Source of the DNA: an uncultured Candidatus Entotheonella sp.
GTDB taxonomy: Bacteria; Tectomicrobia; Entotheonellia; Entotheonellales; Entotheonellaceae
Direction of reading: 5' to 3'
DNA: 64,000 bases
NCBI GenBank assembly: GCA_951828535.1
Contig: OX639990.1
Span: 2,653,300 to 2,717,299, forward strand
Part shown: one piece after another, positions 1 to 10,126 of the stretch
Layout of the letters: each line of letters opens with the position of its first letter
Numbering within the stretch: position 1 is the stretch's first letter
Made by a program: the position numbers and the translations under genes
Notes under the pieces: model-generated
What the model saw: the letters and a program-made list of their open reading frames with translations, nothing else
Databases searched by the model: none
What the model was told of the DNA's origin: nothing

Positions 1-3000
1 AAAGATCCGTAAGCAACCAGTTTGTAACATGGAAGCCATCTCCCCGCGTCAACCAATACCAGAAACAGGTGTCACTTGCCGTAATTGCGAGAGCCGCAAA
101 TGCTTTCTCATCGGAAGGCAGTGTCACCCACCCGCATTGAGCGTTATCAAGCGCGCGGCCATCATCTGCATGTAATACTGGCGGTGGTGCAATGTAGGTA
201 GAGATGAAATTTCGTGCTGTTGGCGAAAACCCCAATCTAGACTCGGTTCTGCCTTCACCGCACGGTGAGATGAATTTTGAAGAAGATGCCTTGATGTGCA
301 GTGCCAGCAATGTCGCACCGAAACGACTCGCCAAGCGGGGAATGCCGAAACTTGTAGCGGGGATACTGCCAATAGCTATCTTATTGTAGGCGATGGTATC
401 CAACAGAAAAGCTCGGTATGCCGAACGCCACCTGAAAAGACGGGTGGCGAATGAATCACCACCCGTCCAGGAACTGAGCCAAATCGTGCATCGCTGACTC
501 ACCCCGGAAAAGAGGGCTGCCGGAATGTTGTCGAATGAAGAGCACCAATGATTCCCGCCAGTGGCCAGCTGACCACGAAGATCGGAGAACTCAAAGCTGA
601 ATGTCATGGAAAGAGGAACGATCAATCCGCATCGTCCGTACTGACTTGTCATGCGACGTGATTGCAGGACCACGTAACCGTATATATCTGGAAATCGCAT
701 GGTCTTGGCAGATTGCACAACGTAGCCAATCGCTTTGTAGTTGACATAAGGCGGATTCCCGACAATCACATCGAACCCGCCATTGCGCATAATCCCGTAG
801 AACTCGACGAACCAGTGGAAGGGCTGATGGCTGGCATGCCAAGTCCTGTAAGCGGCAGGCTTGTTGGGATCAACCCCGTACTCGGTTGCCAGACAGCGAT
901 CCAACTCCCCGCCAAGGTTTTTCAGTCTCCGGCGCAGTTCTGCTTTGTCGTTGGCCGTCACTTCCCCGCCCAACGCCGTCTGTTGCTCCCTGAACAGATT
1001 GAAAGCACGGCTGGCTATCTCCGCCTCCTCCTCGATGCGGGCGAGGGCTTTCCTGTCCTCGTCGAATAGGGCGCGGTGTTGGCCGTCAGGCGTGATCGTC
1101 ATTGCCTGACGTACGGCGTCCAACGAGGTGAAACCCACGAGGGTGTTGCCCGCGCGAATGTTGAAGTCGATGTCCGGCAGCGGTTCGATCTGGTCGTAGC
1201 TCTCCAGCTGGGCGACGAGCTTGAGGAAGAGGCGCAGCTTACAGATTTCGACGGCTTCTTCCATGATGTCCACGCCGTAGAGGTTGTTGAGGACGATGGA
1301 CTTGAGGATGAAGTACCGCTCGCTGGGGTGCCTGTCGACCTGTTCTCGAACGTTGCGGAAATCCCGCAGGGCGCCGGAATGGTGGGGCCGGTCGGTACGT
1401 TCCAGGTCATCCAGAAAGCCTTGCATCCCTTCCAGGCAGGCGGTGTAGAGCGGTTCGAGAACGTTCAGGGCGGCGAACAGGAAGGCGCCGGAACCGCAGG
1501 TGGGATCGAGCACTGATACGTCGCGCATGGCGTGCCAGAAGGCGCGCAGCAGCTCCGGCCCCTCGCTCTGGGCGATGACGTCCCCGGCGAACTGCTCGAC
1601 GTCGAGATTCAGCGTGATGAGATCGTTAATTTCCCGCACCTCGCCCGTTGCCAGCTTGGCGCGAACCTCGGCGTACCGCTGGCGCCGGGCTACGACCTCG
1701 CGCCACGTCTCGGTGGGAAGGGCGTAGTCATCGGGCGCAGGGCTATTCCAGCCCCCGCGCTTGGATACGTCGTCGATGCCGGCGGCAATGTCGTCGGGCA
1801 GGTCGAATGGCGCGTCGAGGCGTGTCGGTGCCTCGGCCTGCCGCGCGTTCCAGGTGATGCCGTGGCCGACGGCCGGGTAGATGTAGCGGTCGGGGTCGTC
1901 ACGCAAGAGGCGCCAGACGCCGCCGTCCGGCCCGAAGGCCACCGGGCACGCCTTGCGGGCGGTGTCGAAGAGGAAGGGAATCACGGTGTTGCGCGAGATG
2001 TAGCCGGTGATGTCTTCCTTGGTGTAGTAGGCGCCCATCTGCTTCTGGTTGACGTACTTCTCGAAGATGTAGCCGAGGACGTCCGGGTTGATCTCGTTAT
2101 CATCGCGGTGGCGCCGCTCGTCCAGGTGCCAGTGGTATTCCTCGAAGAAGTCGAAAACGCGCTTGAACGCCTTGTCAGGGATGCTGATGTCGGGATTGTC
2201 CCGTTCCAGGTCGTGAACATCGAACAGGCCGCCGTTGAGGAAGGGGATTTTGCCGAGAAGGGCGGCGAGACCGGGCGCTCGCTGCGCTTCGGGTTGCCCG
2301 AGTCCCTCGTGGAATAGCCGCAGCAGGAAAATGCGGTAGAACTGCTGGAAGCGTCCGCCGCCGCTCTGCTGCTCCACCATGCGCAAACGATTGGGAAGGT
2401 AGTCTGGGTCGCCGTCCAGGAATCCCTGCTTCTGGACGAAGTAGACGAACATCATGCGGTTCAGCATCAGGGAGGCGTACCAGTCCCGGTCGCCCTGCGC
2501 GGTGATGCCATCGATGAAGCCCCCGAAAGCGGTTAACTCGGTCCTGAAGCGCTCGTAGAAGCGTTTGGTGCCCTTCTCGACGTCAAATGCTGCGCGTACT
2601 CGCCGTGAAACATCCACGATGCCCAGGTCCGCCTCCTCGTCCAGCGTGAAGACAAGCTGTTCCAGCTTCTGGGTAAGCGCCTCGCCTGAATGGTTCTGAT
2701 AGTGGATGTGCTGGCGCGACCGGTCGGGTTGACCCGGTTGGCGTTTGACCCACTGCCAAACCTGCGCGTCGTTGTTATGCGTGGCGTAGACGATGAGGTG
2801 TTCGTGAACCGTCTTGGTGACGACTCTCTCGATCTTCTGACGGGTGGGGTGATCCGGGAAGGCGCCGATCGAATCTGCCCTGTACTGGTAGACCACCATG
2901 CCGCGCTTTTGGGCGATGGTTTGCAGCGAGAATGTTTTGCCCGCGGCTGGCACGTCCATGCCTTCACCGCCGTGGTCCCAGCCAAGCTTCTCGATGAACA

Positions 3001-3064
3001 AGGTTTGGAGGGTGAAGTCCGCCAGATGTTTCCTGACCTGAGCTCGGTCGAGGGGTGTCGGCAT
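1..3064 (-). CDS. Eco57I-type N6-adenine DNA methyltransferase (3' end beyond window)
   Basis: The frame is open from an ATG at 3064 to the left edge, giving about 1,021 codons without a stop, so the C-terminus is missing here. The SAM-binding motif I DPTCGSGAF is at about residues 520-528 and the adenine-methylase catalytic motif NPPY at 770-773. Between them is the family's conserved stretch around NNLYGVDIMEEAVEICKLR. Residues after NPPY, including FDNIPAALFSG, look like the start of the target-recognition region, and the DNA there is less GC-rich. The N-terminal ~480 residues may be a degenerate nuclease-like domain, but I see no clear catalytic motif. The start lies 1 nt after the TGA of the PLD-helicase gene, so the two are surely cotranscribed. 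Family knowledge says such proteins methylate adenine in restriction or phage-defence systems; the exact system type is open. Confidence 0.9.
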   Translation of the reverse strand, partial: MPTPLDRAQVRKHLADFTLQTLFIEKLGWDHGGEGMDVPAAGKTFSLQTIAQKRGMVVYQYRADSIGAFPDHPTRQKIERVVTKTVHEHLIVYATHNNDAQVWQWVKRQPGQPDRSRQHIHYQNHSGEALTQKLEQLVFTLDEEADLGIVDVSRRVRAAFDVEKGTKRFYERFRTELTAFGGFIDGITAQGDRDWYASLMLNRMMFVYFVQKQGFLDGDPDYLPNRLRMVEQQSGGGRFQQFYRIFLLRLFHEGLGQPEAQRAPGLAALLGKIPFLNGGLFDVHDLERDNPDISIPDKAFKRVFDFFEEYHWHLDERRHRDDNEINPDVLGYIFEKYVNQKQMGAYYTKEDITGYISRNTVIPFLFDTARKACPVAFGPDGGVWRLLRDDPDRYIYPAVGHGITWNARQAEAPTRLDAPFDLPDDIAAGIDDVSKRGGWNSPAPDDYALPTETWREVVARRQRYAEVRAKLATGEVREINDLITLNLDVEQFAGDVIAQSEGPELLRAFWHAMRDVSVLDPTCGSGAFLFAALNVLEPLYTACLEGMQGFLDDLERTDRPHHSGALRDFRNVREQVDRHPSERYFILKSIVLNNLYGVDIMEEAVEICKLRLFLKLVAQLESYDQIEPLPDIDFNIRAGNTLVGFTSLDAVRQAMTITPDGQHRALFDEDRKALARIEEEAEIASRAFNLFREQQTALGGEVTANDKAELRRRLKNLGGELDRCLATEYGVDPNKPAAYRTWHASHQPFHWFVEFYGIMRNGGFDVIVGNPPYVNYKAIGYVVQSAKTMRFPDIYGYVVLQSRRMTSQYGRCGLIVPLSMTFSFEFSDLRGQLATGGNHWCSSFDNIPAALFSGVSQRCTIWLSSWTGGDSFATRLFRWRSAYRAFLLDTIAYNKIAIGSIPATSFGIPRLASRFGATLLALHIKASSSKFISPCGEGRTESRLGFSPTARNFISTYIAPPPVLHADDGRALDNAQCGWVTLPSDEKAFAALAITASDTCFWYWLTRGDGFHVTNWLLTDL

Positions 3065-3065
3065 G

Positions 3066-6000
3066 TCAGATTCCGTCCTGTTCAATCAGGCCCAAGGAGC
3101 AGATGAGACGCGGTTCTTGGCGTTCGTCTTCTTCGTGGACGATGCACAAGCGGTCTTCATCCCGGAGCGCAATGACCAACTCGGCAAGCCCCTGGTTGGA
3201 TATGCCGCTGCGCAACTGCCGGTTCAGCGTATCGACGGCTGTCTGGCGCAAGGGATGGCGGTAGACGTCATCGATGGCACGACGCAGCGGCTCGGTATCG
3301 AACAGTGTGTCCTTGACATCTTCGGCGTGACCTTTGAGTCGTTCGTAGGTGCGGAAGCGGGCGCCGGAAGGGCGGCCGAGTTGCCCGCCGACTTGTTTTT
3401 CCTCGCGGGCAATGTGTTCCGCCCCATTGCGTACCAGGTCGTGGTGGGTGTCGTGACGCGGCAAGGCCGGCGTGTCGGGCGCGCAGGCTGCGGCACGCAG
3501 AATGTCGAACTGGCTCTGGGTTACGTTCTTGCCGTCGCGGTCGATCCAGGCCAGCGCGTCGTACCCTTGGGCGGTTTGCATGTACACGAGCACGCCCGCC
3601 GGCTGCTGGGGCTGCGGCGGATGCGCTTTCGAGGCGTGTACGACTGACGGCAGGTTTTCGATTGTGCGCTTGAGGGAAGCGTCATTTTCCATTGCGTTAC
3701 GCCATATCTGATACGCATAAGAGGCCAGGTCAACGTCGCTCTCGTCCTCGGTATCAAGTATGCCGGCCTTTTCGTTATAGAGGTCGAGCACCGTTTTCGT
3801 GTCCTCGTCCTCGAAAAATGCCTCATCCGTTCCAACCACCTCGGCATTTTCCCGCAGGCGCGCTCGCACACGTTCTCGCAGCCGGATCAGGCGTTCGATT
3901 CCCTCGGCCGGGAGGAAGGAATAACACAGGATGTCCGGCGCCTGCTGACCGATGCGGTCCACCCGACCGGCGCGTTGGATCAGGCGGATAATGGCCCACG
4001 GCAGGTCATAGTTCACCACGATGGCGCAGTCCTGCAAATTCTGTCCTTCGCTGAGCACGTCTGTAGAGACCAGGACGCGCAATTCATTATCGGCAGATAC
4101 AGATGCCTCCCTGCCATTGCTTCTGGGGCTAAAGCGCCAACCCACGCCCGTGGGGTCTGTGGTATCGCCGGTGACCGCGGCGACCCGCGATACGCCACGC
4201 GCCCGAAGCTGGCTTTCCACATACTGCACCGTGTCGGCGAATTGGGTGAAGACGAGAACTTTGCGCTCGGGATGCTCGCTCACAAGCAAATCTTCCAGTG
4301 CGTCCAGCTTGGCATCCTCCGCCGCATTCCATCCGCCGAATCGAGCCAAGAGCTGGCGCAGGGCCGCAGCGTCGGCAGCCAGGTCTTTGCCAAGCTCCGC
4401 CAGAAAATGGTGAGGCGCCAGCCATCGAAAGCGTCTCTTGTATCGGCTGGCGTAAAGCCGGTACACCTCGGCGGCTCGCTGGCGGAAATCTTCCTCGCTC
4501 CTCAGTGCGGTCGCTTCGCCCTGCCCTTCGTCTTCTTGCCCATCTTCCGCATCGAAAAAGTCCCCGACACTTCCATCTGCATCTTGGTCGAAAGACTGCG
4601 TATCCAAAAGTCCGGCATCGGTCGTTCCGATGGGAAGCGGCAGGCCATTCTCGATGGCGTGAAGAAAGACATAATTCCTGAGGGTGTGTCGTTCGACCGA
4701 CAGCAGGAATGAATGGCCGCTGCTTTCCAGACGTTTGAACAGGTTGGTGCGACAGAAGCCCATGAGGCGTTTGCCGGCGTGCGACAAGTCAGCCAATATC
4801 CGCGTCTCCGCATCCGTGGGCAGCGGGGACGGCGGCGGCTTTTCGTAATTGCCAAGACCGTAGCGTGGGAGTTTTAGGCCGTTTATGGCGTCCACCACGT
4901 CGTCCGCGAACAATTGAGCGTATTGCGCATCCATGTTGAACGGAAGTGTCTTCGGGACTCGCATTGGAAAATAGAACCGCTGGCCGTCTTCGAAGCTCAG
5001 GTATTTCCGCCCGTCCGCCTCGTCGGCGACAGCATAATTCTCCTGGATGAAGTTGCGTGTCCGGCGCACCAGATAGAGCCGCATCAGGTCGCGCCAATCG
5101 TCAGCGTATGGCGACTGCTCAAAGGCGGCCAGAGAGCGGACCGGTGCCTGATGCCGGCGAACGAATTCCGTTTCGCCGATGTCTCGCAACAGTCGTTCGG
5201 GTCGAATGCCCAGGTCGTCGTGCTCGGGAACGAACAAGCGAAGTTGGCTGGAGAGGTCCAGATAAGTCTTGTTGTAGGGCGTCGCCGACAGCAGGATGCA
5301 CATACTGTCGTTTTCTCTGACGTATTCCTGTAGGGCTCGGTATCGCCGGCCCTCGCGGTTTCTCAGATGATGGCTTTCGTCGATGAGAACCAATCGGTAA
5401 CGGCGCATGTTGGGCAATTGGCTAATGACTTGACTGATCGACAATACGCGAGCCCGCATACGGTATTGCGCCCGATAATCCTCCCACATCGGAACAAGAT
5501 TCTTCGGGCAAATAATTAGGGTCTCAAGCCCGTGATCGTCTTCAAACACACGTGCCAGAGCAGTTGCCATGAGCGTCTTGCCCAGCCCGACGACATCACC
5601 GATAAGGACACCGCGACGCTTGTTCAGGTGATGCGCGGCGATTTTCACAGCCGCTGTTTGAAAATCGAGGAGTTTATTGCCGAAGTTTTTGGGGATGCGG
5701 AACTCGCTCAGACCGATTCGTGCCTCGCGTGACAGGTGATAGGCTATTTTGACATAGACATGGTAGGGTGGAAGCAGTTCTCCTCGTGCCCAACTCTCCC
5801 GGATGATGTCGATAAGTTCCTGCGAGATATCAACACACCAACGGTCGTTCCAACGGTCTTCAAACCAGGCGGTGAGTTTCTGACAGGCGTCATGATCGAG
5901 TACGTCTACGTTGAGCTCGCCCTGACTGGAAAGGCCGGCCTGGGTCAGATTACTGCTTCCCAGATAGCCGATGATGGGGTTGACCGGGTCGGACCGAAAC

Positions 6001-6440
6001 AGAAGGTAGAGCTTGGCATGGAGCGGGTGTCTGAGGAAGAGCTTGACCGCGGCCTTCTTTGCTGCAAGCTGTCGCGCCAGTCTGCGCAGACCGGCTTCGT
6101 CCTCATTGGTTGGGGTGCCCAGGGTCAGTTGTTCCCGAAATTCCTCTGCAAGTCGCTTCCTGAGCCGAAGCGCCGTCTGATTATCAAGTCCCGATTGGTC
6201 TCCCAACAGGCTCCTGGCCAACCGCAGTTCTTCATGCGGTAGTCGCTGCATACCGATCAGCAGGCGGCAGCAATGTCCCTCACCCCCACTCCAATTTTCC
6301 ACATACTGATCAACGGACCTCCAGCCGCGAAGGTTGAAGTACCCCACGCAGAAGTCCGCTCTCGATGACACTGCGAGCGTTTGCTGGAGTGCGTCAAGGA
6401 ATTTGGAGTCGGCTTGCAGGTTGTCGAAAACTCTCGGCAT
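3066..6440 (-). CDS. PLD-domain SNF2-like helicase, defence-associated
   Basis: This 1,124-residue protein joins a phospholipase-D-like nuclease domain to a superfamily 2 helicase. The PLD half shows HAK at 141-143 and GSSN at 161-164, one HKD-type half-site. The helicase shows Walker [10 protein letters not shown] at 281-289, the DESH box at about 354-357, SATPYNKT further on, and a C-terminal motif [14 protein letters not shown]. It stops 1 nt before the adenine methylase gene, forming a two-gene module. Family knowledge: SNF2 helicases paired with COG1002-type methylases occur in class 1 DISARM and in restriction-like systems, and PLD domains are used there as nucleases. I infer that this is the translocase/nuclease partner. 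The next gene upstream is signalling-related and separated by 127 bp. Confidence 0.9.
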   Translation of the reverse strand: MPRVFDNLQADSKFLDALQQTLAVSSRADFCVGYFNLRGWRSVDQYVENWSGGEGHCCRLLIGMQRLPHEELRLARSLLGDQSGLDNQTALRLRKRLAEEFREQLTLGTPTNEDEAGLRRLARQLAAKKAAVKLFLRHPLHAKLYLLFRSDPVNPIIGYLGSSNLTQAGLSSQGELNVDVLDHDACQKLTAWFEDRWNDRWCVDISQELIDIIRESWARGELLPPYHVYVKIAYHLSREARIGLSEFRIPKNFGNKLLDFQTAAVKIAAHHLNKRRGVLIGDVVGLGKTLMATALARVFEDDHGLETLIICPKNLVPMWEDYRAQYRMRARVLSISQVISQLPNMRRYRLVLIDESHHLRNREGRRYRALQEYVRENDSMCILLSATPYNKTYLDLSSQLRLFVPEHDDLGIRPERLLRDIGETEFVRRHQAPVRSLAAFEQSPYADDWRDLMRLYLVRRTRNFIQENYAVADEADGRKYLSFEDGQRFYFPMRVPKTLPFNMDAQYAQLFADDVVDAINGLKLPRYGLGNYEKPPPSPLPTDAETRILADLSHAGKRLMGFCRTNLFKRLESSGHSFLLSVERHTLRNYVFLHAIENGLPLPIGTTDAGLLDTQSFDQDADGSVGDFFDAEDGQEDEGQGEATALRSEEDFRQRAAEVYRLYASRYKRRFRWLAPHHFLAELGKDLAADAAALRQLLARFGGWNAAEDAKLDALEDLLVSEHPERKVLVFTQFADTVQYVESQLRARGVSRVAAVTGDTTDPTGVGWRFSPRSNGREASVSADNELRVLVSTDVLSEGQNLQDCAIVVNYDLPWAIIRLIQRAGRVDRIGQQAPDILCYSFLPAEGIERLIRLRERVRARLRENAEVVGTDEAFFEDEDTKTVLDLYNEKAGILDTEDESDVDLASYAYQIWRNAMENDASLKRTIENLPSVVHASKAHPPQPQQPAGVLVYMQTAQGYDALAWIDRDGKNVTQSQFDILRAAACAPDTPALPRHDTHHDLVRNGAEHIAREEKQVGGQLGRPSGARFRTYERLKGHAEDVKDTLFDTEPLRRAIDDVYRHPLRQTAVDTLNRQLRSGISNQGLAELVIALRDEDRLCIVHEEDERQEPRLICSLGLIEQDGI

Positions 6441-6567
6441 AGCTGGCTTTTACACGGTGGGAGGATTTTCAGTTGCTGCGTCAGGTTCCCGCTCACGGTC
6501 CCGACTACACGCACTCTGCCAGCCGTTTGGCGGCAACCGGGAACCCCTGTCTCGATTAAGGAGAATA

Positions 6568-8901
6568 TCAATCCTCTTGTGCTTGGGCTGCCACTTCGGC
6601 CGTTTCCATAGGCCGCTTGAGAGGAAGGACGATCCGCATCTCGGTGAAGGCGCCCTCCTCGGTGTCGAGATGGATGGAACCCCCGTGGCGGGTGAGGATG
6701 TCGACGGTCAGCGACAGGCCGAGGCCCGTTCCTTCGCCCGGATTCTTCGTGGTGACGAAGGGCTCGAAGATGCGTTCGCGCAGCTCGTCCGGAATGCCGG
6801 GGCCATTGTCGCGAATGCAGATCTCCGCTTGGTCCTCCAATCGGCGGGTGGTGACACGCAATTCCGGCTCATAGTCCGGGTCGTTCGACGTGCGGCGTTT
6901 TTCATCAAGGGCCTGGTAGGCGTTTGTGATGAGGTTGAGGAATGCCCGGCTGATCTCCTGGGGAACCACTTCAACCATGCCGATTTCCGGGTCGAGGTCC
7001 TGGCTGAGCGTCGCGTTGAACCCCTGGCCATGGGCACGCATCGAGTGATAGGCGAGATCAACGTATTGCTTCAACAAGGCATTCAAGTCCGTCTCTCGCC
7101 AGTCCCCCGGCGCGGAGCGGGAATGTTCGAGCATGCTGCGTACGATGCCATCGGCGCGTTCGCCATGTTCCTTGACCTTCTGAAGATTCAGCCTGAGGTC
7201 CGAAAGAATGGGCTCGATCTCGCTGACAAGATCGCCTTCCTCCCGGTCCTTGATTTCCGTCATCACCTCGCCAATCTCATCAATCAGCTCGACGGAGACA
7301 TCGGAAAAGTTGGTTACAAAGTTGAGCGGGTTCTTGATTTCATGGGCCACGCCGGCCGCGAGTTGACCAAGCGATGCGAGCTTTTGCTCAGCGACCATCT
7401 GCTCCTGCATCTTCTGAAGATTTTCCAGCGCCTCTTCCAGCGTGCGGTTCTTCGCGTCCAACTCCTGGGCCAGCTTCTCGACCAGATTCAGCCGCTGCAC
7501 TTCAAGGGCGTGGCGCCGGAACACCTCCAGGGCGTCGGCCATGTCGGCCACTTCATCATGGCCCCGCACCTCGACAGGCACCTCCAGGTCGCCACCCGCC
7601 ATGGAGCGCATCGCCGTCGCGAGCCCGACGAGGCGGCGGATCAGGTAACGCCCCACGAACAACCAGCCGATGAGGAGAGCGGCAGAGATGCTCAGAATGT
7701 TGACCAGGGTGAGGAGCAGCCGCCCGGTCCGAACAGCGGCTTGCGAGGCGTTGCTTACACTGACGGCCTCGTCGTTAACATCCGTCACCAAGCTGTTCAC
7801 CGCGGCGAGAAGCAAAACGGAGGCCTCGCGTCCTCCCGCGAGCGCTTCCTGCTCCTGTTCGAGCCGACGCAGGACTTCCCGACGCAGCGTGATGATTCCC
7901 TCGCCGGATTCTCCCAGTTGCGCCAGGCGCTTCAGATTTTCACTGAGGGCGCTGTCCGGCACCCGGACCGACAGCCTCGCATAGGCCCGTTGAAAGTTCT
8001 GCACGGCGCTGCGGAAACGATCTTGCAAGACCGGCAGATAGCTGCGGTCGGAAAGAAACAACGCGTCCCCCAGCAGCAACGCCGCGAGATGGGCCTGGTG
8101 ATTCACGGTCACCAAGTCTTGGTAATACGCAAGCTCGGCTTCGGAGGCCCGCTCCTCAATCGGGCTTGGCTGGTCTTCCATGCGGCGTAACCCTTCTACC
8201 AGATAAAAGCCCTGGTCGTCGGTGGCGACAACGAGGTGGCGCTCAATGAGTCGATTCGTCTCGGCGAGTTCTTCCTTGAGCCGTTCCAGGGTGCTGGCGA
8301 TGGCAAGACGCTGGGCGGCCGATTCCTGTATCTCTCCCAGGTAGAGATCAATATCGGCAAGCTGCCCCTCGATATAGGCAAGGTGCAGCCCGATATCGGC
8401 GAGGTGCACGCTATCGTCCATCCGAGCCTGCCCGCCGAGGATGGAGATGGAACTGGAGATGGAACGGGATTCAAACTCGCGGGATTCGAGCTCGTACGCA
8501 CGGGATTCAAGCTCGAAGATCAGGTCGCCAAGCAGGGCCCGCTCCTCGGCCAGCTCTTCGGCCACCGCCTGGTGTTCCTCCAGAGACGCCGCCGCGATGA
8601 GATGGAGCGCCCCGTTGACCACAATGCCGCTTTGGCGCGTTACACCCACGGCACTGCTCAGATTGGGGATGCCGGACTCCGAAAGTCGGGAGCCGTGTTG
8701 GAGAATCTTATGGAAGGAATAGTAAGCCACAAGGCTGGCGCTCAACGTCAGGAGAACGCTGACCAGAAGGCACAAAAAGAACTGCTGCCCAATCCTGAGG
8801 TGCAGCCAACTGCGTCTGTTCGGCTTCGCTCCGTTCGTGGCCGCAGAAGATTGCAGGGTGAGCGTTCCGACAGGGTCAGGGGCGGGATGGTTATTCATCA
8901 C
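6568..8901 (-). CDS. Membrane sensor histidine kinase with HAMP domain
   Basis: The 777-residue protein has an N-terminal membrane segment (about 38-62), a long helical periplasmic sensor region, a second membrane segment (about 390-410), a HAMP linker, a coiled coil, then kinase core. The phospho-acceptor is H520 in GVAHEIKNPLNF. The N box (NLITNAYQAL), G1 box (DNGPGIPDEL) and GTGLGLSL box are all present, so it should be active. It overlaps the upstream periplasmic binding protein gene by 4 bp (ATGA). I infer that the binding protein presents a ligand to this sensor and that the output is the response regulator-phosphatase encoded two genes upstream. No receiver domain is fused. Confidence 0.9.
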   Translation of the reverse strand: MMNNHPAPDPVGTLTLQSSAATNGAKPNRRSWLHLRIGQQFFLCLLVSVLLTLSASLVAYYSFHKILQHGSRLSESGIPNLSSAVGVTRQSGIVVNGALHLIAAASLEEHQAVAEELAEERALLGDLIFELESRAYELESREFESRSISSSISILGGQARMDDSVHLADIGLHLAYIEGQLADIDLYLGEIQESAAQRLAIASTLERLKEELAETNRLIERHLVVATDDQGFYLVEGLRRMEDQPSPIEERASEAELAYYQDLVTVNHQAHLAALLLGDALFLSDRSYLPVLQDRFRSAVQNFQRAYARLSVRVPDSALSENLKRLAQLGESGEGIITLRREVLRRLEQEQEALAGGREASVLLLAAVNSLVTDVNDEAVSVSNASQAAVRTGRLLLTLVNILSISAALLIGWLFVGRYLIRRLVGLATAMRSMAGGDLEVPVEVRGHDEVADMADALEVFRRHALEVQRLNLVEKLAQELDAKNRTLEEALENLQKMQEQMVAEQKLASLGQLAAGVAHEIKNPLNFVTNFSDVSVELIDEIGEVMTEIKDREEGDLVSEIEPILSDLRLNLQKVKEHGERADGIVRSMLEHSRSAPGDWRETDLNALLKQYVDLAYHSMRAHGQGFNATLSQDLDPEIGMVEVVPQEISRAFLNLITNAYQALDEKRRTSNDPDYEPELRVTTRRLEDQAEICIRDNGPGIPDELRERIFEPFVTTKNPGEGTGLGLSLTVDILTRHGGSIHLDTEEGAFTEMRIVLPLKRPMETAEVAAQAQED

Positions 8902-10082
8902 GGCACCATTCTGGAGACGGGCTGGACATGTCCCTGCTCGTCAATGACCGTCAGGTAGACACGGTCGGAACCCTGATTGTCAGCGTCACCGTATCGCAGC
9001 AGGAAACCGCCAAGGTCAATGGTTTCAGCCGCCTGCAGGGCTTGCAAAAAGCCCTGTCGGGTCGGTCTCGGACCGGCCAGACGCAGACCTTCCAGCACCA
9101 GTCGGCCGGCGAGGTAGCCTTCCAGCGACGCAAAGTCCGGCTCGCTCTCAGGGTCCACCATAGCCAGGGCATGCCGATACTGGTCGACCACCGGGATGCT
9201 GCTGTCCAGGGGAAAGGGCACGACCTGGGTAATGTACACCCCGGCGCCATCGGCACCGAGTTCCTTGGCAAGGGCGGAACTCCCCACGACGGAAATGTTG
9301 ACGAAGTAGGGATTGAAGTTGAGCCGCCGCGACCAGCGGATCAGAGCGGCCGCAGGCTTGTAGGTGCCGATGATGACAATGGCCTCGGGACGCGAGCGCC
9401 GCAGGTCGAGCAGGGCGATTTTGATCGCCTCGGTGTTGCGTGGATACTCCGCCTCGCCGACAAGTGAAAGCCCGTGGCGGGCGACGGCGCGGCGCAATCC
9501 GTTGAGTCCGGCGCGTCCGAAAGAATCGTTTTGGTAGAGGACACCAAGGCGCTGGACGCCCAAGTCCTCAGTGAGGCGAACCACCATCTCTTCGGTTTCC
9601 TGGTAGTACGACGCCCGCACGTTGACGACGTTGGGGCGTAACTGCGCGACGCGCAGGAACTCGGCCCCGGTGAGGGGCGCGATGTAGGGAATACCGCGCT
9701 CGGTGGCGATAGGCTGGGCCGCCGCGGACGCGGGGGTACCCACAGCGCCGATCAGCGCAAAAACGTTGCGCTGGTCAATGAACTCGCGGGCGTTGGTGAT
9801 TGCCGCCTCGGGCTCATAGGCATCGTCGAGGGATTCGAGGATGAGGCGATAATTGTGCACGCCACCCGTTCGGTTAGCCTCCCTGAAGGCCGAAAACAGG
9901 CCGAGACGCATACCTTGGCCCAATAGGCGCGCCGGTCCTGTCAGGGCGGCGGATTGGCCGAAGACGATCTGTTTGGCGGAAAGCATCTTCGCCAAGCTGT
10001 CATCTGGCGCTGTGCCGGCCAGGACCACAAGGAACAAGAGCACCCGAGAAACAAGGCACGGATTGTAACCCGTCTTCCACAC
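8898..10082 (-). CDS. Periplasmic substrate-binding protein, branched-chain amino acid type
   Basis: The 394-residue protein starts at GTG (GAGGA about 9 nt upstream) and begins with a hydrophobic export signal (LLFLVVLAGTA). The rest is a type I periplasmic-binding fold of the Leu/Ile/Val receptor class (FGQSAALTGPARLLGQG, FALIGAVGTPASAAAQPIA, LGVLYQNDSFGRAG). No permease or ATPase gene lies nearby, and the stop overlaps the start of the histidine kinase gene. I therefore infer a sensory role: binding a small periplasmic ligand and docking on the kinase. The ligand cannot be read from the sequence. Confidence 0.85.
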   Translation of the reverse strand: MWKTGYNPCLVSRVLLFLVVLAGTAPDDSLAKMLSAKQIVFGQSAALTGPARLLGQGMRLGLFSAFREANRTGGVHNYRLILESLDDAYEPEAAITNAREFIDQRNVFALIGAVGTPASAAAQPIATERGIPYIAPLTGAEFLRVAQLRPNVVNVRASYYQETEEMVVRLTEDLGVQRLGVLYQNDSFGRAGLNGLRRAVARHGLSLVGEAEYPRNTEAIKIALLDLRRSRPEAIVIIGTYKPAAALIRWSRRLNFNPYFVNISVVGSSALAKELGADGAGVYITQVVPFPLDSSIPVVDQYRHALAMVDPESEPDFASLEGYLAGRLVLEGLRLAGPRPTRQGFLQALQAAETIDLGGFLLRYGDADNQGSDRVYLTVIDEQGHVQPVSRMVP

Positions 10083-10126
10083 TTCCTTGTTTCCTCACTG
10101 AGCTAGGTAGGGTTGTCCGATAGCGG

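Noticed and set aside
1-3000. Short frames on both strands that could suggest a degraded region at the left edge
   Set aside because: The minus strand has one continuous frame with methylase motifs; it only lacks a stop because it runs off the edge.
6334-8190. 618-codon open frame on the plus strand opposite the histidine kinase
   Set aside because: It is antisense to a gene with clear kinase motifs; GC-rich third positions keep the frame open. No protein motif is seen.
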